Below are positions 45,188 through 61,000 of a stretch of DNA of 64,000 nt, one piece after another. The position numbers and the translations under genes were made by a program. The stretch spans positions 591,528-655,527 of the forward strand of contig JAIUJO010000158.1 of the NCBI GenBank assembly GCA_023846275.1. The letters run 5' to 3'. Position 1 is the first letter of the stretch; each line of letters begins with the position of its first letter. The notes under the pieces are model-generated. The model did no database searches, was not told the DNA's origin, and saw only the letters and a program-made list of their open reading frames with translations. This DNA comes from Vanilla planifolia (taxonomy: Eukaryota; Streptophyta; Magnoliopsida; Asparagales; Orchidaceae).

Positions 45188-48100
45188 CTTAATAATAAAA
45201 TAATATTTTTGTATTTTTATTTAAGAAATTAATAGTAATTCCAAATAGGTTTTGGCACAAACGAATCAAATGTCGATTTAGTAGTCTTGACAAGTTCTAT
45301 CGAACTAGATATTAATTATCAATTTTTTTAAAATATTTTACTATTAAGCTTTTGTGATGTTCAAGGAGGGAGTTTTATTTGTACCTAATTAGATATTTTC
45401 GAATGTTACACTCATTGTTCCTAATATATAGGAATGTAGCTTTACAATGTAACATAACTCATTTCTTTAAAAAGTTTTTCTTTCATTTTTTTACATTCAA
45501 ATGAAACTCTAAATCTCCTCTTATGAAATCATTACATTACTTTTATTTTGTTACATTACGTTGCTTCAATTTTCTCCTTTAATATTTAATATTATTTTAT
45601 TTAATAGGAAAATAAAATTTTGTTATTATTTATTCTAATTCTTTTTGGTATTCCATACTAATTCCAAACGACATTCAATGGAGACAAAATAAACATCATC
45701 AAACTATTTTTAATGACCTTTATCGAAATAAAAAAATATTTTTTATAATTTTAAGTATTTTACTCAAAAATGTTTCTGTAAACATTATAAATCAACTTGA
45801 CTTGAACAATATTTGATGAAAAGAATGTTATGTTTGATCTCCTTAGTGTTTTGAAATAAAAATATTCCATATGACTTATCTTATTTCTTTGAATTTTTTC
45901 TTTTATTTGATCATATTGTTATGTAACTCCTTCCCACTTCTCTGGTCACATTAAATCACTTTTATTTGGTTGTAATTCATTATTTCAATTTTTCTTATTT
46001 GAAAGATAATATTTGCTTTAACAAGTAATTTTACTTTTTTTAGAAAAGATTTATCCAATTACGTAATATTTTTTTACTTTTTAAATATATTTTCTTTACT
46101 ATTTTGACAAGCTTTACAATTAATTTTAACTCCAAATCTTCATTATGAGACCCTTAACTATCTATTATTTGGTTCTATTACATTGCTTCAATTTATATTG
46201 TTTCATCATTGATATACATTTATTTAGTATTTAATTAGTATTTTATTATCATTTATGCTTTTTTGCTTTTATAATTATTAGCAAGGTCAAACAAAGTCTA
46301 ATTGATATATAATAAATGTGTTGGCCAAGTCCCACAAAGTTTTAAAGGATTAAATTTTAATTTTTATATTTTAATTTGTTTAATTTTCTAGTGTTTGACC
46401 ATGTTTTATGACAGCTTAATTTTTGACTCATTTCGTGATTTAAGATATTATACTCAATCTCTTTAATACATACAAATTTAATTTGCTAACATAGTTAATC
46501 TCATTTGCACAAAAGTTTCTCCTTTGATTTAGTTATACTACTATAAAACTTTAATACTCCTCTTTTGAAATCTTTACATCATTTCGAATTTATTATATAT
46601 CAAAACTTCAATTATTTAATTTGAACTTTAATATACATATTGTCTAATATAAAGTTATCTTTCTTTTATTAATTATGCATTTTTATTTTTTGTATTTTGA
46701 AGAAATTCTAGAGAAGTTCTAATTAAGAAACAAATCATCAGTAAACTCATCATAATGGGCTTTGCTAATTAATATTGTTTTGTATTTTTTTAATTTTTTA
46801 TTCTCTAAAATTTTGGCGTTTTTTGAGACATTTGGATTCTTACTAGATTTTATAATCAATCCCCTCAGTATCTTGGAAGGCAACTTTTCTTAATAATTTA
46901 ACTCATTTCCTGATTTATTTTATTTAGTTATATTAATTTGTAACCTTTACTTTCTTTCTTATGTGCCTTTTGAATTATTTTTATTTATTATATTATATTA
47001 CTTCTTCTTTTATTATTAAAAATTTTATATATTTTTTCTTTAAATTTAAGTAATAGTTCGTTATTATTTATACTTATTTTATTTTATAAATTGTATTTAT
47101 TTAAAATGAGGTCTAATTGTTTTAAAACAAATACTATTTGATTTAAGTCTTTTAATATTATCAAATTAAATATTAATTTTAAAATTTTAAATTTTTTTAG
47201 TTTTTTTGCTTTATTGGAGATTTCAAATTGTACTTAACATGATGATAGAGGATGGTGCACTTCTACACCTTGGTATCCTTCCTTCAATGCAACCTTCCCA
47301 TTTAATCAATGTCATTCTTAAAATGGTTTCAATTTACTTTTATAATATTACAATGAAACAAAAATTATCTTCTCATGTGATCAGATAATCATATGATTTG
47401 GTTAAATTATATTACATTAATTTATCTAATTTTAACTTTTCTAAATATTTATTTAATAATAAAATAATAGTTTTCTATTATTTATGTTTTTTAATTTTTG
47501 TATTTTCTAGTAATTATAAATGAGATTCATATGAGATGACATAATTATAGTTGGACCCATGTTGATAAGCTCATTTGAGTCAAGTAATTGCTTTTATGCT
47601 CATAAATGTTTTTTATTTTCTCTTCATTTTTCTTAATATACATGATAGTTGGAGTCATACGTGATTTAATGATCAAGCATGCTATGGTCAATCTCCTTAG
47701 TGTCTTGCAGTTCAACTTTCCTATACAAGTTATCAAATTTTTTGAAATTTCTTGCTCTAATTTCTTTGTATTATTATGTGCCTTTGAATCCATGACATTT
47801 ACACTCACTAATTAAGTTATATTACATTTCTTAATTCTATTTTACTTCATCATTAATATTTATTTAAATATTTTAAGATAATAATTTTTTTATTTTTTTT
47901 ATTAAATTTGGTATTTAATAAAAAAATTTAAATGAAGTTTCATCGAGATAAGGCAAACAACATTAGACTAATCTTGATTGGTGCTATCAAATTACACAAT
48001 TTTTTTTTATATTTAATTATTTTATTTACATTAATTTTTGTATGTTTTATAGGACCTTTTTATTTGTATAGGATTTGATGATCAAGGGTATTATAATTTA

Positions 48101-49122
48101 GCACTTTAGCTTTTAGTAATGCCATACAAATTACCATATTTCATCATATCCTATAAATTGATTTTATCATATTATTATCGAACTCTCATTGTTCTCTAGC
48201 ATGGTTTTTATATCGTTATGATTTGTTTTATTATAGTGCTTCAATTTAGCCTTAATTATACTTTAATATTTAATTACTTAATGTTAAATAACTAATATGT
48301 TATTATTTATTCATATTTATTTGAAAGCTTCAAAGAAATTTTTAATGCTTTCTGATGAAGACAACAAAAACTTGGTAGAACTTGTCTTAGTGAGCTCTAT
48401 CCAAATGAGTTATTTTTTAGATGAAAAAAAAGTTGTTATACTCATTTTTATGTGTACAAAAAAATTAAATATTTATTACTATATTTTTTAAGTACTTTCT
48501 TGAGAATTTTGAAAGCTTTATGAGATATTTTTGCTAATACTTAATTTGATGGCCATGGAAGTTATACTCAATCTCTGTACTTTATTTTACTCCTTATAAT
48601 TTATTACTATCATTGGGTTATTTTAATATGTTACTCTATATCTAATAACATGTTACTTAGGCATTTCCTTCATTTTTTATGTTACATTACTTCATTTTAA
48701 CTTCAATATATATTTAATTAATATTTTAAAAATTTTCTTTTTTTGCTAATTTGCATTACTAATTCACAGTAATTCTAAATTTTGTTTCGATGTGGCTAAA
48801 AAGATATCATTTGATGCATTTTCATGAGCTTTATTTAATCAAATATTTGTTTTTATATTTTTTGGATATTTTGTATTCTAAGCTTTGGGCATGCTTTATA
48901 AATCATTTTCATATATAACTTATTTGGCAATCGATGATGGTACATTTGATCTACTTAATATTTTGGTATTCAACTATTCCATAAAGCTTGCATCATTCCT
49001 TTAAATATTTTACTTTGACTTGGTTAGAATATAATTAACTTAAAAACTCTTTCCATGAGATTTTTACAAGGCCTTGATTTAGTTATATTATATTATTCAA
49101 AATTATCTTATTTTTAATTTGT

Positions 49123-49150
<28 letters not shown>
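49123..49150. repeat. (TA)n microsatellite
   Basis: A 28-bp TA run after ttatttttaatttgt, same monomer phase. Confidence 0.9.
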
Positions 49151-49154
<4 letters not shown>

Positions 49155-49550
49155 CATAGTACGTAGTACAAAATAAAACTTTTTTTCTAATTTATGCCTA
49201 TTTAATTTGGCAATTCTTAAAAATTAAAAGAGATGTTCAAATGGGGAAAAGAAAGATCATTGGACTCTTCTAGATCTTTATCCATATAAATATTCAAGTT
49301 TAATTTTGGAAACTTTTAATTTTCTTTTGCTTGCTTCGCATGAAATCTTCATCCATACCTTATTTGTAGAGCAATAAGTTCACTCAAATTTCTTTATTAT
49401 CATGGAAAGCTATTTTTATACAATTTATCTCATTGTTTTAAAATTTTTCATGTTGATTTGGTTTTTTTTCTCTTACTCAAAATCTCTCATTATTCTTCCT
49501 TTAAATCACCTCCATTTGATTAAACTTTCTGTTTCAACTAATCTCTTTTT

Positions 49551-49553
<3 letters not shown>

Positions 49554-49583
<30 letters not shown>
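49554..49583. repeat. (TA)n microsatellite
   Basis: A 30-bp TA run before ttgtttatttactta, same monomer phase. Confidence 0.9.
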
Positions 49584-49588
<5 letters not shown>

Positions 49589-52500
49589 TATTTACTTATT
49601 AAAATAATTTATTATTATTTGTGCATATATAATTTGATAATTTGTGATAGTCGTAAAAAACATCTGATCTAGATGAAACAAACATTATTGAACTTGTCAT
49701 GATGACCTCTGTCAAATTAATAATTCCTTTCTATAATTTTAAATAATTTATTTTAAAGTATTTTTGCATGTTTTGTGAAACATTTCATACATGTTACACT
49801 TAATATATTTATTATCTCAAAAAGCATCTTTCACCGATAATGTGTTGCATTTGATTTGGTTCTATTCCTTTTTAAATCTAAATCACCTCTCATTCAAAGT
49901 TTGCATCAATGTTTTGTTATAATAAATTATTTAATTTTTATTTATTTAACATTGAATACTAAAATAATATTTTATTATTACATACGCTAATTTGTTTAAA
50001 AATTTTTAGTAATTCAAACTAAATTTTGACTTAGATGAAACCAATTTAGACGGAATAATCTCGATGAGAACTATCTAAGGAAGCATAGTTTTTTATTTTT
50101 AAAAATATTTTATTTTCTAAGGTTTTGATATATTTTATCAGATATTTTGATTTGGGTTAGATTCGATGATTGAAGATATTACATTTCCACTCAGCATCTT
50201 GGAATGCAACATTTTGTATAGTTTGTTTTACTTTTTTAAATATTCATTTTGTTTGGTTATATGAATAAGTTAATCTAAATCTCCTCTTGTGTGGTAATTA
50301 CATTACTTTAATTTTATCTCATTTTAGCATTAATAATTATTTTTTGAATGCTAAGAGAATAATTTATTAATATTTATAACAATTTACTTTCTAATTCTTA
50401 AAAACTCTAAGAAAGGTTTAATTTAGATGAAACAAGTGACTCATGTAAAAATGCATTATGGAAAAGTCATTTTTTATTTCTATATATTTTTATTTTTTAT
50501 GGTTATTGAAACATCTTAATTGATTCTATTTTTATGATCCATAATATTTTTAGGGAATCTTTGTACTATGTTAGAATGTCATATTCACGTATTATTTATC
50601 TTATTTCTTAAATGATTTTGATTGATAAATTTATATTACTATGGAACTCTAATTATATTATCCTATTACCTTTGCATCTCTTTGATTTAGTTATATTATT
50701 TTATTCAATTTTTTTTAATTTTATTTTTTTATTTGTTAAAACTTTAAAATAATATTTTATTTTTTATTCAGCTAAGTCTTTTTATTACTTTTGAGAAATT
50801 CCAACGGTGGTGTAAGAGAAAATACAAATGTCATCAAACCTAAATTTATTAGCATTGTCCAATTAATAATTATTTTCATACTTAAAGTTTTTTTTATTCT
50901 ATAGGGTTTTGTCATGCCTTACGATATATTTTTATTTTTTACATATTTAACGATCGAGGAGCTTAACCCTATTCTACTTAGATGATTTGAACTATAAATC
51001 TCTTATGAGGTGACCTTTACATAACTTTTATTAGCTAATATAAGAGTGCATTAGTCTAGTTTTTTAGGAAGCCTTATATATTTATTTAAAAATTCAAATA
51101 TTAAGTTGTTAGTATTAATACTTATTTACTTTTGTAATTTACTAGTTTTTAAGCACAGCCTATTGTAGATGAAACAAACCTTGTTGGACTTATCTCAATA
51201 AGCTGTATGATATTTTTTTTTTATTTTTGTTATTAAAATTTTCAATTTTCTATTTCTTGCTTATGACTTATGAGATATTTCAATTCATATCATCTTTAAT
51301 GATCACGGCGACATAGTTGACCTGTTAGTATTTTATATTATAACCTTAATGGATAATTTATCTTACTTGTAGAAGGCTTTTGCTTTTCGTTAGCTATAGT
51401 GCTATGTAAAATCAAATCTCTTCGTATTTTATCTTTAAAATTCTTTATTTTTTTATGATTACATTGCCTTAATTTATCTAACATTAGCTTTGTAATATAT
51501 TTACCTAATCTTAAAGATCAAAATTATTTTCTTTAAAAGTCATGGTAATTCAAAATGAGGTCTAATAGAGACAAAAAAACAATACCGTTAGACTCTTCTC
51601 GACAAGCTACACCAACTTAAAGGATCATTTTCATATTTTTAGGAATTTTATTTTCTGTCATTTTGACACATTTTATAATATATTTTAATTAATACATGAT
51701 TTTAGCTTTAAAAATATTTTAATTAATCTCTTTAGCATTTGGAATGCAATTTTCACATACAATTTCTCCTATTTCTTCAACGTTTTTGCTTTAATCTTGT
51801 TATTTTACAATGAAACTTCAAATTTATTATCATGTGACTAATGCAATGCTTTTATTTTTTTATATTATATTACCATAATTTATCTAGCTTAAATTTGTTA
51901 TATGTCTTGTTAACGGTATGAAAGTCACTTGTTATTATTTATTATCATTTAATATTTATTTTATTAGTAATTTTAAGCAAAGTCCAAGTGAGATGAAACA
52001 AATGTTATTAGATTCAACCCAATGAGCTCTGTTTAATTAGATATTGAATTCAACATATATTTAAATATTTTTTTTTTTTTATGATTTAGAGTAATTTTTT
52101 AGAATATTAATTCTTACAATATTTTATGATCTATATTATTACACTCAATTTATTTGGTACTTGGGATGCAACTTCCTCATTAATTTAGGTTATTGTTTTT
52201 AATGTTCTGCTTTTTGTTGGCTATTTTATAATTAAACTATAATTCTACTCTCCTTGACCTTTACACTACTTAGTTTTGCTTATATTATGTTGCCTTAATT
52301 AATCTTATTTTAGCTTTATTATATATTTATATAACATTAAAAAAGTAACTTTTATTTTCTCTTATTTATCATGGTAATTTGAAGTAATTCCATACGATTT
52401 GTCATAAAACGAGAACAAATTTTATTACACTTGTCTCGATGAGCTCTATCCCATTAGATATTTATTTTAATTTTTTTAGAAGTTTAATTTCTTATGGTTT

Positions 52501-55500
52501 GGCATGCTTTACATGTCATTTAAACTTGTACCAGATTTAGTGGTCAAGGATGTAACATTTGATCTTCTTTGTATCTTAGAATGCAACATTCTCTTATAAT
52601 TTATTTAATTTCTTAAAATTTTTTTCTTTGAATTTTTTATTTTGAAAAACTGTAAATTTATTATTTTATGGCCTTTACATCATTTTGATTTTCTTATATT
52701 ACATTGCATCAAATTATCTTATTTCAATTTTAAAATATATTTACATAATATTAAAATAAAACTTAATAACATTTATTTATTAACTTTGTCAATTTATGAT
52801 AATTGAATACTTGGGTTGCTCAAGATCAATTAGATGTAGTTTGAATCATGTTGATGGGTCTTATCATATTAAAAAAAATTTAATATTTTCAAATATTTTC
52901 TTGTTTTTTTGTATTTTGGTATGATAGTTGGTGATACTACACTTGATCTCTATTCTATACTGAAAATTAACTTTTCAATAAAATTTATCTCATTTCATCA
53001 ATCTTTTCCATTTTATTTAGTTATAACACTATATAAATCTAAATTTCATCTTATGTAACCTATATAACACTTTGATTCAATTATATAACATTGCTTCAAT
53101 TTAAAATTTTAAATTATTTTATTTTATAATAACTTTATCATTTTTTGTAAGAAATTTAAATTCATACTTAATTTTATGGCCAAGGATGTCACTATAGATC
53201 ATTTTAATATATTTAATATTAATCTTTCATACAATTTATCATATTTAATAAAAATTTCACTTTCATTTTGTTTTTTATAATGGAACTCAAATTTAGCTCT
53301 ATTATGACCTCCACATTGTCTTCATTTGACTATATCACATAGCTTCAATTTATCACTTATATGATACAATATTTCTTCACATACTGATTAAAAAAATTAT
53401 TTATTACTATTTATGTTGATGAAACCTTGTAATTCCAAGTAATTCAAAATAAGGATCTGATCGAGATGAAATAATCATCATTAGAGTCACCTTGGAATCT
53501 CTATCGAAATAAATATTTAATTATGATGTTTTAATTAATTTATTTTGTATTTATCCTATTTATTATGTGTTATTTTCATTTTTATTTAATTTGACAGTCA
53601 AAGAAGTTACTCTAGCTCTCCTTAGTATCTTGGAATGCACTATTCCCATACAATTTATTCAATTGGATCAATTTTTTTACTTTAATTTTGGTGTATCATT
53701 GTGTAACTCTAAATCCCTTACTATGAGTCATTGAAATTTGTTTGAATTAGTTTTTTTATATTACTTCAATTAATCTCATATTAGCTCTAATATATATTTA
53801 TATAATATTAAAACAAAAAATAATAATATTTTTGTTTATTTATTTTAATAATTCATAATAATTCCCATTAAAATAAAATCAAGATGAAACAAATATTGTT
53901 GGACTCATCTCAAAAGTTATATTCATTTTTTAAATTTTTAAACTTTTTATTTTTTTTGGCTTGGGCACTCTTAATGAGTTACTTTGATTTATACCAGCTT
54001 TAATGGTTAAGGAATTTTCACTCAATGCCCTTGGTATATCGGAATGCCTGTCACCAAACATTTTCCTCATTTTTCATGTTCTTTTGCCTCAATTTAAATA
54101 TATTAAAATGAAACTAAAATTTTACTATTAAGTGGTACTTTCATCACTTTGTTTATGTTATATTACATCACTTAATAATATCTCATTTTAGCCTTATTAT
54201 CCCTTTAGTTAATATTGGAAAAATAATTTTTCGTTATTTTTGGTTATTTAAAATTTTAGTTTGTAGTAACTCCAAAAAAGGTCCACTTTAAATACAACAA
54301 AACTCTATGCACTTATTTAGATTGGGTTGACATAATTGAATATTCATTTTTAAATATTAAATATTTTTTATTTTTTATTGCTCTGGAATACTCTATGAGA
54401 TATTTTTATTTTTATCTATTTTTATAGTCTAAGATGTTAGTTTGTACTATTTAGTATCTCGTAATATTATTTTTATAAAAATTATCGGATTCATTCTAAT
54501 TTATTGTTCTGAATTAGTTATATTTCTTTTAAACTCTAGCTCACATCACGTGTGACTTCTCATATGACCTTATCACGTTGAAGCTTTCATATATATTCAC
54601 ATAATACTAAAAAAAATTGTTATTATTTTTTATACTTCTTTACTTTGGTATTTGATAATAATTGAAAACAACATCTGATTGTGATGAAAGGAACATCATT
54701 AGACCCTTCTTGAGGAACAATATCTAATTAAATATTCATTCTTAAAATTGCATGTTTATTCTTATGGTTTTAGCATACCTTATGAGTTATTTTCACTCAT
54801 CAGATTTAACTATCAAGAACATTACTTTAGATTCCCTAGTATCATGGAATCCCACTATCTTATGCAATTTATCTTATATCTTCAACTTTTGAACTTTGAT
54901 TTGGTTTTATTATATTGTAAATCATCCATGCATGCCATGTAGCATTTATAGCACTTTGATTTGGATATATTACATTGCTTCAATTTATCTTTTTTGGGCT
55001 TACTTTATAATTTATGACAATTTCAACCAATGTGTGATAAAAAAAACAATGGTTGTTAGTCTTGTTTTAATGAGATCTATGCAATTAAAACTTAACTAAA
55101 TATTTTAATTTCTTTTATTTTGTTACAGTTTAAGAGTTTTTTGGGTTAAAAGTTGGCATGATATCAATGATGTTATACTCAATCTCCATGGTATCATGGA
55201 ATATCACAACTCTAAAAATTTATCTAATTTCTTCAAAGTTTTTACTTTGATTTGGCTATATTACTATGAAACTCTTACTCTTCGCTTGTGTGACATTTAT
55301 CTCACTTGTATTAGGATAAATTATGTTACTTCAATTTATGACATCTTAATTTTAATATATATTTTATAAGACATTAAATAACATTTTTCATTATTTCCAT
55401 TTTAATTTGTTAATTCATAATAATTATAAATGAGTCCCAATGGATACAAATCAAATGTTATTGTGCCAATCTAGATGGGCCATATCAAATCAAGTATACA

Positions 55501-57554
55501 TTTCCTTATTTTTCTAATTATTCTTTTCTAGTGTTTATTTGGCATGCCTTAAAAGAATTTTTCGTTTTGCATGTCATTTGAAGGTTGAGAATGTTGCATT
55601 TCATCTCCATAGTATCACGAAGTGTAGCTTTCTTAATCAATTTATCTCATATCTTCAAAATCCTTGCTTTGATTTCATTATATTACGATGAAACTTGAAA
55701 TATATTTGATTGTGGCCTTTACATTGCCTTGAATTTATTACACAGCATTCCTTCAATTTACATATCTCAATTTTAAAATATATTTGCATAACATTCAAAT
55801 AATAATTTATTTTTATTTATTTTTATTTATTTCTATTTAATATTATAATACATAATAATTCAAAATCAATTTCGATTACCAAAAAACGAATGTCTTTGGA
55901 CTTATCTCCACGACTTATATCTAACAAGAACATCATTTCTCTTTTTTATGTTGTTTTTTCACACATTATATATTATTTGTTTTATACTCCATTTAATGAT
56001 TAATGATGTCACACTCGATCTGCTTAGTTTCCTAGTTTGTAACTTTGTCATATAATGTTTCTAATTTTATTAGTAATATTGTTTAGATTTGTTTATATTA
56101 CATTACTTTAATTTATATAATTTCAATTTTAGGATACATTTACTTATAATTTAAATAATATTTCCCTATTTAAGTTTATTTAACATGAAAACTTGTTCTA
56201 TTTTAATAGGAGGTTTAATTAAAACTACAGTGCCATCATTAAGCATGTGTTGATGGGCTCTATTTAATTAAATAATTATTTTCTTTAAATATTTTATTTC
56301 CTAATATTTTGGCATATTATTGGAGGTGATTCATACCTTACTTATTAAAAGAGAATGTTACACTTAGTTTTCTTAACATCTTTAATAGCAATTACCTTAT
56401 AAAATTTATCTAATTTTTTAAAAAGTTCCATTTTGATTTTGTTGTATTAATATGAAATTATAAATATACTCTTGCCTAAACTTTACATCAATTTTATATG
56501 GTTATATTACATTGCTTCAACTTATCTCATTTGAAATATAATATATATTTATTTCATGTCAACAAATAAATATATGATTATTTACACTTACTTATTTTGG
56601 TAATACATTGTAATTCCTTATGAAGATTGATTTAAACTAAGTAAACATTATTGGACTCATCAATATGAGCCTTATCCAGCTAAATTTTTTGTTTAGGTTT
56701 TTAAATATTTTATATTTTATGGATTTAGAAAACTTTTCAAGTCAATTTGAGTCATACCGAATTAACGATTGAGGAAGTTACACATGATCCTTTATCTTTG
56801 ATTTGGTTTTATGACATTTCTTCCTTTATGACATTTTGATTTTTTTGTATTAGATTTTTTCAACAATTTGATTTGGCCTTTACAACATTTTAAAGTTCTT
56901 CACGTGTCATTTTGTTTCTTTCCTTATTTCATGATAAAGATGTTACACTTGATCCTCTTCATTTCAATTAATACAACATTTGAATATAATTTATCTCATA
57001 TCTTGAAACTTTTATCATTACTTTTCTAGTTTTACCATTTAACTCTACATCTTTCCGTAGGTGACCTTCGAATCATTTTTATTTGTTATATTATATGATA
57101 TCAATTTCTCTATTTCTTACTTTAATATATATTTAATGAATAAAAATAATAATTTATTATTTTTTATGCTTATTTATTTCCCTAATTCATAAAAATTTTG
57201 AACAAGTTTTAATTGGTTTAAACCAAGTGTCATTAGTCTCATCTTGATGTGTTCCATGAGGTTAAGGATTTATTTCTTCATGTTTAGATAATATATTTTC
57301 TAATACATTGGTGCCATTCATGAGACATTTCAAATCTTATTTTAATTAATGATAGAGGGTGTTATGATCAATTTCCTCTGAATCTTAGAATGTAACTTTC
57401 CCATAAAATTTTTCTTATTTCATTAAATTTTTTACTTTCATTTCATTATAATGATTGTAAGTAAAATTCTCTTCTTTAATAATTTTATTACTTAGAATTT
57501 CTTATATTACAATAATTTCGATTATCTGATGTGATTTATCTAATTCAATTTTTC

Positions 57555-57572
57555 ATATATATATATATATAT
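57555..57572. repeat. (TA)n microsatellite
   Basis: A TA run after ttcaatttttc and before tttaataataagat, same monomer phase. Confidence 0.9.
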
Positions 57573-57976
57573 TTAATAATAAGATAATATTATATTAAAA
57601 TTTATTCTTATTTACTTTGGTAAATCATTATAGCTCTAAAGGTGGTTAGATAGAGACAAAGCAAACATTGTTGGAGTTGCGTCGACGAACCCATTCCTAT
57701 AAAATATTTACTTCAATGTTCTAAATTTTATTTTACAGAGGTTTTGTCTTGATTTATGAAATATTGTTATTTGTAAATCATTTGATGATCACGGATGTGG
57801 CACTCAATGTCCTCGATACAATGGAATGCAATCTTCATGTAGAATTTATCTATTTTTGTGAACTTTTTTGCATTGACTTTCTTTTTTTAATATGCAACTC
57901 GACATCTATTCTCCTGTGACTTTTTCATTGAAAAGATTTGGTTATATTAGATTGCTCCAATTTATTTCATTTCAAC

Positions 57977-57980
<4 letters not shown>

Positions 57981-58028
<48 letters not shown>
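57981..58028. repeat. (TA)n microsatellite, longest
   Basis: A 48-bp AT run after catttcaacatta, same monomer phase. It helps explain the long local monomer (anchors 57,823 to 58,278). Confidence 0.9.
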
Positions 58029-58032
<4 letters not shown>

Positions 58033-61000
58033 TATTACAATAACTATTTAATATTTTTTCTACTTAAATCATTTTGTAATTTGCAAATGTTCAAAACAAA
58101 GTCCAAAGAAAATGAAGCAAATGTTGTCGAACTCGTCTCTATAAGATCTATCCAATTTCATTTTCATTCATTTATAGTGAAATATCTTATTTTCTAAGAT
58201 TTCAATATTTTTGTGATAAATAATGAACCATACCTAATTTGGTGATTGTGGTTTTGCCTAATCACCTTAGTATAATGCAATGCAACATTTATCTATAGTT
58301 TATCATATATATTCTTATTTTTTCTTTTATTTTTTGTGTAATTATGTAACTCTAAATCTCCTCCCCAATGACTTTTACTTTACTTTGGTTTGGTTATATT
58401 GTATTACTTCAATTTACCTCATTTTAGATTTAATATATATTTACTCAAATTTAAAAATATTTTTTTATTAATTATTGTTATATACTATTATAAATCATAG
58501 TAATTCCAAATGAGATTTCATCGAGAAAAATAAACATAATTAAACTGATATAAACTAACTAAATTAAATTAAATATTAATTGTTATATGCTTTAAATATT
58601 TTTGTTGCAATGATTTTGTTTTAATTTTATAAGATACTTTGATTCATAAAAATTTATAATCATAATGTATTCTACCTAAATTTATCTAGCCTTAGCTTTA
58701 AAATATATTTTCTTAATTTGTAAATAATAGTGCATTATTATTTATTATTAGTTTAAGTAATTTTTAGTAATTACAAATGAGGTTTGATCTAAAAAAACTA
58801 TCGTCATTCAAAGGTTTTTGATGAGTCTTATCCTTTTAAATATTTATTTCTAAATTTTAAAAAAAAAGTCTTATGATTTTTGGCATGCTTTATACGATAT
58901 TTTGATTCATATCATATTTGATTGTTGTGAATGTTTCATTCGATCCCTTTGTATCCTAGAATAAATGTTCCCACTTCAATTTTATAATTTCTTTGAATGC
59001 TTTTCTTTGATTATGTCATCTAGTTGTGTAACTTGAAATGCTTTATCATATTGCCTTATCATTGCTTTGATTTTTTTATGACACATTGCTTTAATATGTC
59101 ATTTTTTTTGTTTGACATATATTTACTTGATATTAAAATATATTTTATTATTAATTATGTTAATTTGATTTCATATTTCAAAGAAATTCAATACCTAAAG
59201 TGATCAGAACAACAATTTCCATTGTAGTCATTGTGATGTGCTATCCTACTAAATGTTCCTTTTATATTTTTTAGCATTTTTTATTTTCTTGGGCTTAACA
59301 TGTCTTTTGAGACATTATAATTTATAGTTGATCTAACCATAAAGAATATTATGCATGATCTTCTTAGTATTTTAGAATATATTTTTCTTGCATAATTTAA
59401 CTCATTTTGTGAAAGTTTTCGTAATGATTAGAATATGTCACCACATTCTGTTACTATAACATAACCTTTGTTGGCTTATATTACATTGATTCAACTTATC
59501 TCATGCCATCTTTCATATATATTTATTAAATTTAATAAAATACTTTATTGAACTTGTGCTTATTGTTCATGCAATTCACATTAATTACAAATGAAATCTA
59601 ACAAAGACGAAAAAATTTTCATTGCATTTTCCATAACACTCTATTGAATTAAATATTCTATTATGTATTTTAAAATATTTTATTTCTAAAATTTTTGTAT
59701 GCTTTAGGAGATATTTTGATTAACCAAAAATTTGATAAATGAGAATGTTACACCCAATCACTTTTTAATAGAGTTATTCTTTCAAAAAGTTCTTTTACAA
59801 TTTCATCAAATATTTTGTTTTGATTGGCTATATAGTATGAAACTCTAAATCTCCTATCATGTGACTTTTATATATATTAATTTTGTTTTATCGTATAGTT
59901 TTAATTTATTTCATTCAATTTTATTAATCGTTTACTTAACATTAAATTAATGATTTATTATTGTTTATTCTAATATATTTTGGCAATTTATAGTACTTGA
60001 AAAAGAGGTCTAATTGACATTATACAATCATCATTAAAAATATCTCATGAACACTATCTAACTAAATTTGTTTTTCTATTTTTAAATATTTTCTTCTCAA
60101 AAAGTTAAGAACAGTTTTTGAGCAATTTTTTAGTACCTCGTTTGTTGGTTCAGCATAATATGCTTGATCTCCTATGCATCTTGAATTGTAAATTTTTCTT
60201 ACAATTTATCTATTTTCATGAAAGTTTTCTTTCAAATTGTTTAAATTATAAAGTAACCCTAAATCTCCTCTCCTATCATATTCGCATTATATTTAACAAG
60301 TTCTATTAGATTGTATTAATTTTTTCCATTACAATTTTTGACATATATTTTATTAATATTAAAAATTATTTTATTATTTTTTGTGCTTACATTAGTAATT
60401 TGAAAAAATTTTAAATGATGTCCAATCAAGAAAAAGCAAACATTATTGAGAAAGTCCCATTGAGCTCTATCAAACTAAATATTTATTTTTTATTTTTTAA
60501 AATATTTCATATGTAATTGTTTTGGGATGTTTTATGACATGTTTTGATTCATATGAATTTTGACAGTTGTGGATATTACACTTGAACTTTTTTTTTTGTA
60601 TTACAACATTTTTATTCAATTTATTTCATTTATTTAAATCTTTTTCTTTGATTTGAAAATATTACTACACCACTCTAAATCTTCTCATATATGACTTTTA
60701 CAATTCTTTGATTTAGTTGTTTGGAAGTGTTTTAATTTATTTCATTTAGTTTTAATGTATATAAACTTAATATTTAACTAGTATTGTATTATTATTTATA
60801 ATTAATAGTAATTATAAATGATATCTAATCGAGATGAAACACAAGTCCCTAAAGTCATCTTAATGAGTACTATCAAACTAAACATTCATTTATAATTTTT
60901 TTTATTATTCGTCCCTTTCGTTTTGCCATATTTTACAAAACATCTTTATTCATAAATGATTTTGGGAATGCAGATGTTAAACTCATTATCCTTAGTATCT

